Below are positions 37,263-45,703 of a stretch of 64,000 nucleotides of DNA, piece after piece. The notes beneath the pieces are model-generated. The model had not been told where the DNA came from. It did no database searches and saw only the letters and a list, made by a program, of their open reading frames with translations. Position 1 is the stretch's first letter. Each line of letters begins with the position of its first letter. Position numbers and translations under genes: made by a program. Origin of the DNA: Desulfarculus baarsii DSM 2075 (lineage in GTDB: Bacteria > Desulfobacterota > Desulfarculia > Desulfarculales > Desulfarculaceae); assembly GCF_000143965.1 (NCBI RefSeq), contig NC_014365.1, forward strand, positions 337,501 to 401,500. The letters are read 5' to 3'.

Positions 37263-38536
37263 ACCTTTTGCTGGTTGGCGTCAATCACAAGACCGCGCCG
37301 GTGGAGCTGCGTGAGTGCCTGGCTCCGGCCGCCGATGGCGCGGAGCGGATTCTGCGGCGCGTGTTGGATATCGGCGAGGTGGACGAGGCCTTTTTGGTCT
37401 CGACCTGCAATCGCGTGGAGCTATTGACCGCCGGCGACGGGCCCCAGCCGGCCGAGGCGGTCAAGGCGGCCCTGACCGACGGCCGCCGGGCCGAGGCCCA
37501 AAGGCTGGAGCGGGCCTTTTACGTCCACCACGACGACGAGGCCGTGCGGCACTTGTTCCGCGTGGCCAGCAGCCTGGACTCGCTGGTGGTGGGCGAGCCG
37601 CAGATTTTGGGCCAGATCAAGGAATCGTTTCGCCTGGCCTGTGAAAGCGGGGCCTGTCGGGCGGTGCTCAACCGGCTTTTGCACACCACCTTTCGCGTGG
37701 CCAAGCGGGTGCGCAGCGAGACCAACATCGGCGGCGCGGCGGTGAGCGTGCCTTTCGCGGCGGTGCAGTTGGCCAAAAAGATCTTCGACGACCTGGCCGG
37801 CTTGCGGGCGCTGTTGGTGGGGGCGGGCGAGATGGCCGAGCTGGCGGCCGAGCACCTGCTGGCCGGCGGCGTGGCCGAGCTGACCGTGGCCAACCGCACC
37901 TACGAGCGGGCCCTGGCCCTGGCCGGCCGTTTGCGGGGCCGGGCCTGCGCCATGGACGAGCTGGCCCAGGCCCTGAGCCAGAGCGACATCGTCGTCACCT
38001 CCACCGGCGCGGTGGAGCCGGTGATCAGCCAGGCCATGGCCAAGGCGGCGCTGAAGAAACGCCGACATCGGCCGGTGTTTTTCATCGACATTGCCGTGCC
38101 GCGGGACGTGGACCCCAAGGTGGCGGAGCTTGAGGGCTGTTTTGTCTACGATATCGACGACCTGACCCAAGTCGTCGAGCAAAACCGCGCCAGCCGGCAA
38201 GAAGAGGCCGCCCAGGCCGAATTGATCGTGGCCGAGGAGGTGGGCAAGTTCCGCGAGTGGCTCGACGCCCTGGCCGTGGTGCCGACCATCGCCGCGCTCT
38301 CGGCCAAGGCCGAGGCCATCCGCCGGGCCGAGGTGGAGTTCACCCTGCGCGGCGGGGCGATCCAGGGCGAGGAGCAGGCCGAGGCCATCGATCGCCTGAC
38401 CCGCTCGCTGGTCAAGAAGCTCCTGCACGATCCGATCCTGTTTTTGAAAGAACAGGGCCACGCCTCGGCCGAGACCAGGCGCGATCAACTGGCCCTGGTC
38501 AAGCGGCTGTTCGGGCTGGGCCCGGAGGAGGGGTGA
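37259..38536 (+). CDS. hemA: Glutamyl-tRNA reductase
   Basis: 425 residues. Catalytic cysteine C50 in VSTCNRVELL, the substrate region GEPQILGQIKESF, the NADPH-binding domain (LRALLVGAGEMAELAAEHL) and the C-terminal dimerisation helices are in the expected order. It reduces glutamyl-tRNA to glutamate-1-semialdehyde, the first step of C5 heme synthesis. GTG start overlaps the preceding stop (GTGA). Composition returns to the genome norm within the first 200 bases of this gene. Confidence 0.96.
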   Translation: MNLLLVGVNHKTAPVELRECLAPAADGAERILRRVLDIGEVDEAFLVSTCNRVELLTAGDGPQPAEAVKAALTDGRRAEAQRLERAFYVHHDDEAVRHLFRVASSLDSLVVGEPQILGQIKESFRLACESGACRAVLNRLLHTTFRVAKRVRSETNIGGAAVSVPFAAVQLAKKIFDDLAGLRALLVGAGEMAELAAEHLLAGGVAELTVANRTYERALALAGRLRGRACAMDELAQALSQSDIVVTSTGAVEPVISQAMAKAALKKRRHRPVFFIDIAVPRDVDPKVAELEGCFVYDIDDLTQVVEQNRASRQEEAAQAELIVAEEVGKFREWLDALAVVPTIAALSAKAEAIRRAEVEFTLRGGAIQGEEQAEAIDRLTRSLVKKLLHDPILFLKEQGHASAETRRDQLALVKRLFGLGPEEG

Positions 38537-38548
38537 AAGCCGTGTTGT

Positions 38549-38779
38549 TCAGTGTTTGTCTGGCCTGTCGATGTTGATGATCTGGCGATAGACCGCGTAG
38601 CCGCCCGCGCCGATGCCCAGCAGCACCATCAGCGCCAGGACCAGTCCCTTGGCCCCCAGCCAGTCGTCGAGCCGGCGGCCGACAAAGAAAAACAACAGCA
38701 CCGAGCCGGCGAAGGTCATGGCCACCCGCATGGGAAAGGCCATGTAGATCAGCATGTCGCGGAGGTTGGAGCGTTTCAT
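38549..38779 (-). CDS. AtpZ/AtpI-family small membrane protein
   Basis: 76 residues with two membrane helices (AMTFAGSVLLFFFVGRRLDDWL and the VLALMVLLGIGAGGYAVYRQI segment) joined by the conserved RLDDWLG turn of AtpZ proteins, which assist F-type ATPase assembly and Mg transport. The ATG at 38779 opens the conserved part. The ATPase genes it normally accompanies are not in this window. Convergent with hemA. Confidence 0.75.
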   Translation of the reverse strand: MKRSNLRDMLIYMAFPMRVAMTFAGSVLLFFFVGRRLDDWLGAKGLVLALMVLLGIGAGGYAVYRQIINIDRPDKH

Positions 38780-38995
38780 GTTCGCCTCGGCGGGGCCTGC
38801 GCGGCCAGGCCCGGCCAAACGGTGTTTAGCGCCGCTGGGCCGGCCTTGAAGGCTTGAGCGAGGCCCGGATGTTGTGGTAACCTCTAGCCAATGAGCCCGG
38901 CCGGGCGTTTGGCTGGTTTGACCGCGCGCCGAGGCCGACCGTCAGGCAATCAATGGCCGCGCGCGCTTGCCGCGGCCCGGTTTTGGAGCAAGCCC

Positions 38996-39208
38996 ATGTC
39001 CGAAAAGAGAGTAGCTCGGGTCACCGACATCATCGCCGCCTCGCCCATCAGCTTCGACGACGCCATCAAGGTCGGCTTCGAGCGCGCCGCCCGCACCCTC
39101 AGGGACATCACCGGCATGAAGGTTCTGGAGCAACGGGTGGCCGTCGAGGACAACCAGATCCAGGAATACCGCGTGCGCCTGGAAGTTATTTTTCTCCTCG
39201 AATCCTAG
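38996..39208 (+). CDS. Dodecin-like protein
   Basis: 70 residues aligning with bacterial dodecins, small flavin-binding proteins that form 12-subunit shells: SPISFDDAIKVGFERAARTLRDI and the C-terminal strand IQEYRVRLEVIFLL. At the place of the flavin-stacking tryptophan (usually VxxAWVxEQ) this protein has methionine M41 (ITGMKVLEQ), so flavin binding may differ or be lost. GGAG lies 8 bases before the ATG. Monocistronic, in front of the PrmA-like gene. Confidence 0.85.
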   Translation: MSEKRVARVTDIIAASPISFDDAIKVGFERAARTLRDITGMKVLEQRVAVEDNQIQEYRVRLEVIFLLES

Positions 39209-39272
39209 GTTGTCCAGTCGATAATCCGCGCTGGGCGCGAGGGCGTCGCCCGCGAAGGCGAGCGCCGCGCGC

Positions 39273-40115
39273 TTGGCGCGCTTTTTTGTGGATGCGGCGG
39301 TGAGCAAGGCCCCCTACGATCAGCTTTTCATCTACGAAGTGGCCGGCGACGCCCGGCCGGCCATCGGCGCGCCGCCGGCCGGTTATCTGGGCCTGTGGCT
39401 GGAGGCCGACAGCAGCTTCGTCTTTTTCGACCGCCCGGCCGACGAGGCCATGGCGCGCATCCTGACCGCCGGGCCGGGGCTAAAGTTGCTGGACCGCCAC
39501 CAACTCAGCTACGAGCAATGGCAGGGCGGCCAGGCCCTCACGCCCATCGTGGTGGACGATCTGCACATCGTGCCGGCCTGGCTGGATTACGATCCGCCGG
39601 CCGGGGCCAGGCTGGTGCGCTTGGACCCGGGCCTGGTCTTTGGCTCGGGCCTGCACCCCACCACCGCCCATTGCCTGGAGCTGTTGCATCTGCGCCGCCA
39701 GCGCGGGCCGCTGGGCCGGGTGCTGGATCTGGGCTGCGGCACGGGCATCCTGGGCCTGGCCGCGGCGGCCTGGGGCGCCCAAGGCGTCACGGCGGTGGAC
39801 TTGAACCCCCTGTGCGTCGAGACCACCCAGGCCAACGCCCGCCGCAACGGCTTGGCCCTGACGGCCGTGGAGGGTCCGGCCCAGGATTTCATCCATCTGC
39901 CGGCCCAGGTGGTGCTGAGCAACCTGCACTGGCAGGTGCAAGAGCTGATTTTGGCCGACGAGGCCAAGCTGGCCCACGGCCCCGAGCTGATTTTATCGGG
40001 GATCATGCGCGGTTTCGCGGGGCCGCTGGAGGATCGCCTGGGCCGGCTGGGCTACCGCGTCTTGCAACGCCGCGAGGCCGATTTCACCTGGTTCACTTTC
40101 TGGGCGGCGCGCTGA
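39273..40115 (+). CDS. prmA: PrmA-like (ribosomal protein L11) methyltransferase
   Basis: About 280 residues. The order fits PrmA: an N-terminal alpha/beta domain, the linker RLDPGLVFGSGLHPTTAHCLELL, and a SAM-binding domain with motif I VLDLGCGTGILGLAAA and motif II TAVDLNPLCVETTQANA. The motif IV position reads SNLHWQV where PrmA has N(I/L)xxxP, so the target could differ from L11. No ATG is present at the right place: TTG at 39273 is used here, and GTG codons at 39288 and 39300 are alternatives. Stands alone. Confidence 0.75.
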   Translation: MARFFVDAAVSKAPYDQLFIYEVAGDARPAIGAPPAGYLGLWLEADSSFVFFDRPADEAMARILTAGPGLKLLDRHQLSYEQWQGGQALTPIVVDDLHIVPAWLDYDPPAGARLVRLDPGLVFGSGLHPTTAHCLELLHLRRQRGPLGRVLDLGCGTGILGLAAAAWGAQGVTAVDLNPLCVETTQANARRNGLALTAVEGPAQDFIHLPAQVVLSNLHWQVQELILADEAKLAHGPELILSGIMRGFAGPLEDRLGRLGYRVLQRREADFTWFTFWAAR

Positions 40116-40160
40116 GGGCGCTTTTTTTGCGCGGCGGTTCATTTTGCCCGGCCGGCGCTG

Positions 40161-40188
40161 TTGACAGGCCGGCCGGGCCGTGTTAATC
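40161..40188 (+). promoter_or_regulatory. Candidate promoter of the ilv operon
   Basis: TTGACA (40161-40166) followed after 16 bases by TTAATC (40183-40188; GTTAAT one base earlier is also possible). It lies about 40 bases before the ilv leader peptide start, where an attenuation-controlled promoter is expected. Confidence 0.5.
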
Positions 40189-40226
40189 CAGCCTGTAATC
40201 ATCACACGCACCCGGAGGCACCGGCG

Positions 40227-40373
40227 ATGGCGCGAAAACAGCCGTCCATGCAACAACCAGGGCGAGGTTCCAGGCAACCTCGACACGACAACTCCCGCCC
40301 GTCTTTCGGCTTCTCCGGCCAGCTATCCCCCCGCGTATCCGTATCTCGCATCGTAATTATTCTGCCCCTATAA
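40227..40373 (+). CDS. ilv operon leader peptide (attenuation)
   Basis: A 48-codon frame with GGAGG 8 bases before its ATG. Its last twelve codons read VSVSRIVIILPL and stop: eight are Val, Ile or Leu. They use codons that are rare in this window (GTA three times, ATT twice, CTA), which would sharpen ribosome stalling when branched-chain amino acids or their charged tRNAs are scarce. It lies 141 bases before ilvD. This is the classical layout of a branched-chain attenuator. The N-terminal part is basic and polar and has no other recognisable role. Confidence 0.8.
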   Translation: MARKQPSMQQPGRGSRQPRHDNSRPSFGFSGQLSPRVSVSRIVIILPL

Positions 40374-40444
40374 GGGGCCGAAACCCGTTTCCAACTCTCG
40401 TTTTTACAACCAGTTTCGCAAAAAACCAAACCAGCGCCCCTTTT
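40364..40444 (+). promoter_or_regulatory. ilv attenuator: competing hairpins
   Basis: GCCCCT (40364-40369) pairs with AGGGGC (40373-40378) across the leader stop codon. AAGGGGC (40372-40378) can instead pair with GCCCCTT (40436-40442), followed by more T residues. The two structures exclude each other. Which one terminates cannot be settled by eye; the T run after the second is only four bases long. Confidence 0.5.
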
Positions 40445-40514
40445 GGCCGCGCGCCCGTTTTTTGGCTCCATCCGTGGGCCGACGCGCGCCGGCGGGGCCG
40501 GAGGCCAAGGCGTC

Positions 40515-42200
40515 ATGCGTAGCGACAAAGTCAGACTAGGCGTTCACCGCGCGCCCCAGCGCTCGCTGTTGCGGGCCATGGGCCACGACGACGAAACCAT
40601 GGTCAAGCCGTTGATCGGCATAGCCAATTCGTACTCTCAGGTCGTGCCCGGCCACATCCACCTCAACGACCTGGCCCTGGCCGTGGCCGAGGGCGTGCGC
40701 CAGGCCGGCGGCCAGCCCATGGAGTTCAACACCATGGCCATCTGCGACGGCCTGGTCATGGGCCACGACGGCATGCACGCCTCGTTGCCCAGCCGCGAGA
40801 TCGTCGCCGACAGCGTCGAGCTGATGGCCCAGGCCCACTGTTTCGACGGCCTGGTGCTTTTGGCCAGTTGCGACAAGATCGTCCCCGGCATGCTCATGGC
40901 CGCCGCCCGCCTGGATATCCCGGTGGTGGCGGTCACCGGCGGACCCATGGCCGCCGGCCGCCTCGACGGCAAGCGGGTGGATTTGATCACCGTTTTCGAG
41001 GGCGTGGCCAAGGTGGCCAGCGGCCAGATGACGCCGGATGATCTGGCGCGCCTGGAGCGCTTGGCCTGCCCCGGCCCGGGCAGTTGCGCGGGGATGTTCA
41101 CGGCCAACACCATGGCCTGCATCACCGAGGCCCTGGGCCTGAGCCTGCCCGGCTGCGCCTGCGCCCTGGCCGCCGGCCCGGAAAAGCGGCGCATCGCCCG
41201 CGACAGCGGCCTCAAGATCGTCGAGCTGGCGTCCAGGGATCTGCGGCCCTCGGCCATCCTGACCCCGGCCGCCTTTGAAAACGCCTGCCGGGTGGACCTG
41301 GCCCTGGGCGGCAGCACCAACACCGCCCTGCATCTGCCGGCCATCGCCCACGCCGCCGGCGTGAGCTTCGGCCTGGCCGACTTCGACCGCCTCGCGCGCC
41401 AGACGCCCCACCTGTGCTCGATGAGCCCCGGTGGGCCCATGCACATGGAAAACCTGGGCGCGGCCGGCGGCGTGGGCGGCGTGCTGCGGGCGCTGGCCCC
41501 GTTGATCGACGCCTCCTGCCTGGCCGTGGGCGGGAGCATCGCCGACTACATGACCGAGCGCCAGCCCGATCTGGTCGTCGACGGCCAGTTGGTGATCCAC
41601 CCCCTTAGCGCGCCGGTGCACGACCAGGGCGGCATCGCCGTGCTGCGCGGCAACCTGGCCCCCGATGGCGCGGTGGTCAAGCAGACCGCCGTGGCCCCGG
41701 AGATGATGCGCCACCAAGGCCCGGCCCAGGTCTTTGACAGCGAGGACGCCGCCGTGGCGGCCTACGACCAGGGCCGCATCCGGCCCGGCGGCGTGCTGGT
41801 GGTGCGCTACGAGGGGCCGGCCGGCGGGCCGGGCATGCGCGAGATGCTGGCCCTGACCGCCCTGATCTCGGGCGGGCCGCTGAGCGGCAAGGTGGCCCTG
41901 ATCACCGACGGCCGCTTCAGCGGCGGCAGCCGGGGCGCGGCCATCGGCCACGTATCGCCCGAGGCGGCCCAGGGCGGGTTGATCGGCCTGGTGGCCGACG
42001 GCGACATGATCGAGATAGACATCCCCGGCCGTCGCCTGGAGCTTGCGGTTGCGGCCGAGGAGTTGGAGCGCCGTCGCCAGGCCTGGCGGCGGCCCGCGGC
42101 CAAATTCGCCCGCGGCCCCCTGGCCCGCTACGCCGCCCTGGTGGGCAGCGCGGCCGGCGGCGCGGTGTTGAGGGACGATTTCTCCCAAGGGAGCAGATGA
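40515..42200 (+). CDS. ilvD: Dihydroxy-acid dehydratase
   Basis: 561 residues. Fe-S ligands are visible in LLASCDKIVPG and CPGPGSCAGMFTANTM, with the C-terminal TDGRFSGGSRG motif. It dehydrates dihydroxy-isovalerate and dihydroxy-methylvalerate to the keto acids of valine and isoleucine. GGAGG lies upstream of the ATG at 40515; the longer frame starts inside the attenuator. First structural gene of the ilv operon, followed one base later by ilvB. Confidence 0.97.
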   Translation: MRSDKVRLGVHRAPQRSLLRAMGHDDETMVKPLIGIANSYSQVVPGHIHLNDLALAVAEGVRQAGGQPMEFNTMAICDGLVMGHDGMHASLPSREIVADSVELMAQAHCFDGLVLLASCDKIVPGMLMAAARLDIPVVAVTGGPMAAGRLDGKRVDLITVFEGVAKVASGQMTPDDLARLERLACPGPGSCAGMFTANTMACITEALGLSLPGCACALAAGPEKRRIARDSGLKIVELASRDLRPSAILTPAAFENACRVDLALGGSTNTALHLPAIAHAAGVSFGLADFDRLARQTPHLCSMSPGGPMHMENLGAAGGVGGVLRALAPLIDASCLAVGGSIADYMTERQPDLVVDGQLVIHPLSAPVHDQGGIAVLRGNLAPDGAVVKQTAVAPEMMRHQGPAQVFDSEDAAVAAYDQGRIRPGGVLVVRYEGPAGGPGMREMLALTALISGGPLSGKVALITDGRFSGGSRGAAIGHVSPEAAQGGLIGLVADGDMIEIDIPGRRLELAVAAEELERRRQAWRRPAAKFARGPLARYAALVGSAAGGAVLRDDFSQGSR

Positions 42201-42201
42201 G

Positions 42202-43950
42202 ATGAGCAGCGCGGCAAAAGCGAAAAACAAACCCCAGGCCGGAACCTACAACGGCGCCGACGCCGTGGTCGACGCCCTGCGCGCCCAAGGCGTGGAGCTT
42301 ATCTTCGGCATGGTCGGCGGGCAGATCATGCCCGTCTACGACGCCTTGCACCGCCACCACTGCTTTGGCCACGTGCTGGTGGGCCACGAGCAGGGCGCGG
42401 CCCACATGGCCGAGGGCTACGCCCGGGCCACCGGCAAGCCCGGCGTGATCATGACCACCAGCGGCCCCGGCGCCACCAACCTGGTCACCGGCCTGGCCGA
42501 CGCCTTCATGGACTCCACCCCGGTGGTGGCCATCACCGGCCAGGTGGCCAGCACCCTGCTGGGCAATGACGCCTTCCAAGAGGCCGACATGCGCGGCATC
42601 ACCATGCCCATCACCAAGCACAACTATCAGGTGCAAAACGCCGACGATCTGCCCGAGATCTTCGCCGAGGCCTTTTACGTGGCCCTCAGCGGCCGGCCCG
42701 GCCCGGTGCTCATCGACCTGCCCCGCGACGTGGCCGTCAGCCCCTGCCAGCCGCGCCAGGCCACGCCCATGCCGCCCACCGGCTACAAGCCGCCGTTCAA
42801 GCCCCATCCGTTGCAGGTCGAGCGGGCCTTGTCACTGATGGCCCAGGCCCAGCGGCCGGTGATCATCGCCGGCGGCGGGGTGATCCACGCCGGGGCCCAC
42901 GAGTCGCTGCGCAAGCTGGCCGAGCTGACTGGTTTTCCGGTGAGCACCACGCTGATGGGCCTGGGCGGCCTGCCGGCCGATCATCCCCTGAGCCTGGGCA
43001 TGCCCGGCATGCACGGCACCGGCTACGCCAATCTGGCCATTTACAACGCCGATCTGCTGCTGGTGGTCGGTTGCCGGCTCGACGACCGCGTCACCGGCAA
43101 CGTGGCCAAGTTCTCGCCCGGCTCCAAGGTCATCCACGTCGACGTGGACGCCTCCGAGATCGGCAAGAACCTGGAGTGCCAAGTGCCCATCGTCGGCGAC
43201 GCCGGCCAGGCCCTGGCCCAACTGCTGGCCGGGGCCCAGGCCTGGCCCGAGCGCCCCGACACCACGGCCTGGCGCAAGCAGATCGACCAGTGGAAAAAGA
43301 AATACCCCATGGTCTATCCTAAAAGCGACGACGTCATCGCCCCCCAGTGGGCCATCCAGGAGGTGGGCAAGCTCCTGGCCCCCGAGGACATCGTCGTCAC
43401 CGGCGTGGGCCAGCACCAGATGTTCGTGGCCCAATATTATCCCTTCCGCCGGCCGCGCACGATGATCAGCAGCGGCGGGCTGGGCACCATGGGCTTTGGC
43501 CTGCCGGCGGCCATCGGGGCCCAGATGGGCGCGCCCGAGCGCCAGGTGGTCTGCTTTGACGGCGACGGCTCGTTTTTGATGAACATCCAGGAGCTGGCCA
43601 CGGCCGTGCGCTATCGGGTGCCATTGGTGGCGGTGGTGCTCAACAACGCCTGGCTGGGCATGGTGGCCCAGTGGCAGCGCATGTTCTACGATCGGCGCAT
43701 GAGCCAGTCCGAAACCGCCGCGCCGCCCTACGATAAGGTGGCCCAGGCCTTTGGCGCGCTGGGCAAACGGGTCGAGCGGCCCGAGGAGTTCGTGCCGGCC
43801 ATGCAGTGGGCCCTGCGCGAGGCCAAGGCCCAGAAGCTGCCGGTGGTCTTGGACGTGATGATCGAGCGCGAGGCCAAGGTGCTGCCGATGGTGCCGCCGG
43901 GCGGCGCCAACGCCGAGTTCATCCCCTGCCAGAGCGGAGATTGCCAATGA
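42202..43950 (+). CDS. ilvB: Acetolactate synthase large subunit
   Basis: 582 residues: N-terminal pyrimidine domain (VDALRAQGVELIFGMVGGQ, catalytic glutamate in GHEQGAAHMAEGYARA), central FAD-binding domain (about 200-335) and C-terminal ThDP domain with GDGSFLMNIQELATA to VVLNN. It condenses pyruvate with pyruvate or 2-ketobutyrate. Its stop overlaps ilvN by 4 bases, so the catalytic and regulatory subunits are made together. Confidence 0.97.
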   Translation: MSSAAKAKNKPQAGTYNGADAVVDALRAQGVELIFGMVGGQIMPVYDALHRHHCFGHVLVGHEQGAAHMAEGYARATGKPGVIMTTSGPGATNLVTGLADAFMDSTPVVAITGQVASTLLGNDAFQEADMRGITMPITKHNYQVQNADDLPEIFAEAFYVALSGRPGPVLIDLPRDVAVSPCQPRQATPMPPTGYKPPFKPHPLQVERALSLMAQAQRPVIIAGGGVIHAGAHESLRKLAELTGFPVSTTLMGLGGLPADHPLSLGMPGMHGTGYANLAIYNADLLLVVGCRLDDRVTGNVAKFSPGSKVIHVDVDASEIGKNLECQVPIVGDAGQALAQLLAGAQAWPERPDTTAWRKQIDQWKKKYPMVYPKSDDVIAPQWAIQEVGKLLAPEDIVVTGVGQHQMFVAQYYPFRRPRTMISSGGLGTMGFGLPAAIGAQMGAPERQVVCFDGDGSFLMNIQELATAVRYRVPLVAVVLNNAWLGMVAQWQRMFYDRRMSQSETAAPPYDKVAQAFGALGKRVERPEEFVPAMQWALREAKAQKLPVVLDVMIEREAKVLPMVPPGGANAEFIPCQSGDCQ

Positions 43951-44525
43951 GCGAGGAATATTGCCCCATTTCGGTGCTGGTGCGCAACGAGCCAGGCGTG
44001 CTGGCGCGGGTGGCCGGCCTGTTCGCCCGGCGGGGCTTCAACATCAACAGCCTGGCCGTTGGCGAGACCGAAGACCCCCAGGTCAGCCGCATCACGGTGG
44101 TGGTCAAGGGCGACCCCCACACCGTCGATCAGGCGGTCAAGCAACTGCGGCGGCTGGTCAGCGTGATCAAGGTGCGCGATCAATCCACAATGCCGCGCGT
44201 CGAGCGGGGCCTGGCCCTGATCAAGGTGCGGGCCACGCCGGCCCAGCGCGGCGAGATCATGCAGTTGGCCGGCGTTTTCCGGGCCAACGTCGATCACGTC
44301 GACGGCCACTGCATGGTCATCGAGGTCAGCGGCAACCGCAACAAGATCGAGGCGATGATTGACATGCTAAAGCCCTATGGCATCATGGAGCTGGCCCGCA
44401 CCGGCCAGATCGTCCTGGCCCGCGTGCGCTCCATCCACCAGGGCATGGAAGGGGCCGGCAGCGCCTACGTGCCCGACCCCGACGAAGACCCCCAGGCGAC
44501 CTACAACGTTTATCAACAAAGTTGA
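43947..44525 (+). CDS. ilvN: Acetolactate synthase small (regulatory) subunit
   Basis: 192 residues. An N-terminal ACT domain (ISVLVRNEPGVLARVAGLFARRGFNINSL) binds valine for feedback control; the C-terminal half matches the ALS small-subunit domain. The 30-residue tail is acidic and may be disordered. ATG overlaps the ilvB stop (ATGA); ilvC follows after 9 bases. Confidence 0.96.
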   Translation: MSEEYCPISVLVRNEPGVLARVAGLFARRGFNINSLAVGETEDPQVSRITVVVKGDPHTVDQAVKQLRRLVSVIKVRDQSTMPRVERGLALIKVRATPAQRGEIMQLAGVFRANVDHVDGHCMVIEVSGNRNKIEAMIDMLKPYGIMELARTGQIVLARVRSIHQGMEGAGSAYVPDPDEDPQATYNVYQQS

Positions 44526-44534
44526 GGAGATAAA

Positions 44535-45524
44535 ATGTCGGTGACCATTTATTATCAAAAAGACTGCGACATGGGCCTGCTCAAAGGCAAAAAGATCTGC
44601 GTGCTGGGTTATGGCTCCCAGGGCCGCGCCCACGCCAACAACCTGCACGATTCGGGCCTGGACGTGACCGTGGCCCTGCGCGAGGGTTCGGCCACCTTCC
44701 AGCGCGTGCAAGACGATGGCCTCAAGGCCGCGCCCGTGGCCCAGGCCGTGGCCCAGGCCGACCTGGTCTGCTTCCTGCTGCCCGACCAGGTCCAGGCCGA
44801 CGTCTACAACGCGGTGGTGGCCCCCAACCTGAAAAAAGGCGCGGCCATTCTCTTTGCCCACGGCTTCAACATCCACTATGGCCAGATCGTGCCGCCGGCC
44901 GACGTGGACGTGCTGATGGTGGCCCCCAAAGGCCCCGGCAAGCTGGTGCGCGACCTCTACGTGGCCGGCCAGGGCGTGCCCTGCCTGATCGCCATCCACC
45001 AGGACGCCTCGGGCAAGGCCAAGGACTTGGGCCTGGCCTACGCCGCCGGCATCGGCGGGGCCCGGGCCGGCGTCATCGAAACCTCGTTCAAGGAAGAGAC
45101 CGAGACCGACCTCTTTGGCGAACAAGCCGTCTTGTGCGGCGGGCTCACCGCCCTGATGAAGGCCGGCTTCGAGACCTTGGTCGACGCCGGTTACGCCCCG
45201 GAGATGGCCTACTTCGAGTGCATCAACGAGATGAAGCTCATCGTCGACCTGATCTACCAGGGCGGCATGACCAACATGCGCCGCTTCATCTCCGACACGG
45301 CCAAGTTCGGCGACGTCACCCGCGGGCCCAGGGTCATCGACGACTACGTGCGCCAGAACATGGAAGAGATCCTCACCGAGATTCAAAACGGCGAGTTCGC
45401 CCGCGAGTGGATCTTGGAAAACAAGGCCAACCGCCCGGTGTTCAACGCCCTTTTGCGGGCCGACGAGGCCCACGAGATGGAAGAAGTCGGCGCGCGCCTG
45501 CGCTCGATGATGAACTGGCTCTAG
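44535..45524 (+). CDS. ilvC: Ketol-acid reductoisomerase
   Basis: 329 residues, the short class I form. The NADPH-binding loop is [19 protein letters not shown] and the helical C-terminal domain carries the metal-binding acids ([14 protein letters not shown], then [13 protein letters not shown]). It isomerises and reduces acetolactate and acetohydroxybutyrate. Last gene before a strong terminator. Confidence 0.97.
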   Translation: MSVTIYYQKDCDMGLLKGKKICVLGYGSQGRAHANNLHDSGLDVTVALREGSATFQRVQDDGLKAAPVAQAVAQADLVCFLLPDQVQADVYNAVVAPNLKKGAAILFAHGFNIHYGQIVPPADVDVLMVAPKGPGKLVRDLYVAGQGVPCLIAIHQDASGKAKDLGLAYAAGIGGARAGVIETSFKEETETDLFGEQAVLCGGLTALMKAGFETLVDAGYAPEMAYFECINEMKLIVDLIYQGGMTNMRRFISDTAKFGDVTRGPRVIDDYVRQNMEEILTEIQNGEFAREWILENKANRPVFNALLRADEAHEMEEVGARLRSMMNWL

Positions 45525-45542
45525 GCCTGAAAAACGTCGGCC

Positions 45543-45566
45543 GGGGCCTCGCCGCGAGGCCCCTTT
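45543..45566 (+). terminator. Terminator after ilvC
   Basis: GGGGCCTCG (45543-45551), loop CCG, CGAGGCCCC (45555-45563), then TTT. A perfect 9-bp GC stem that should end or reduce ilv transcription before leuC. A second GC-rich inverted repeat (around 45633-45666) lies in the leuC leader. Confidence 0.65.
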
Positions 45567-45703
45567 GGCCCGCCCCCGCAAAATGCTTGAACCACGGGCC
45601 GGGGCGGGCTATTTTGCCTTTGTGACCAAAAAAACGCGCGCGCCTCCGCTGGCGGAAGCGCGCGAGGGGCCGTTTCGTCGCGGCCGTCGGGAGTTTTTCG
45701 CCC

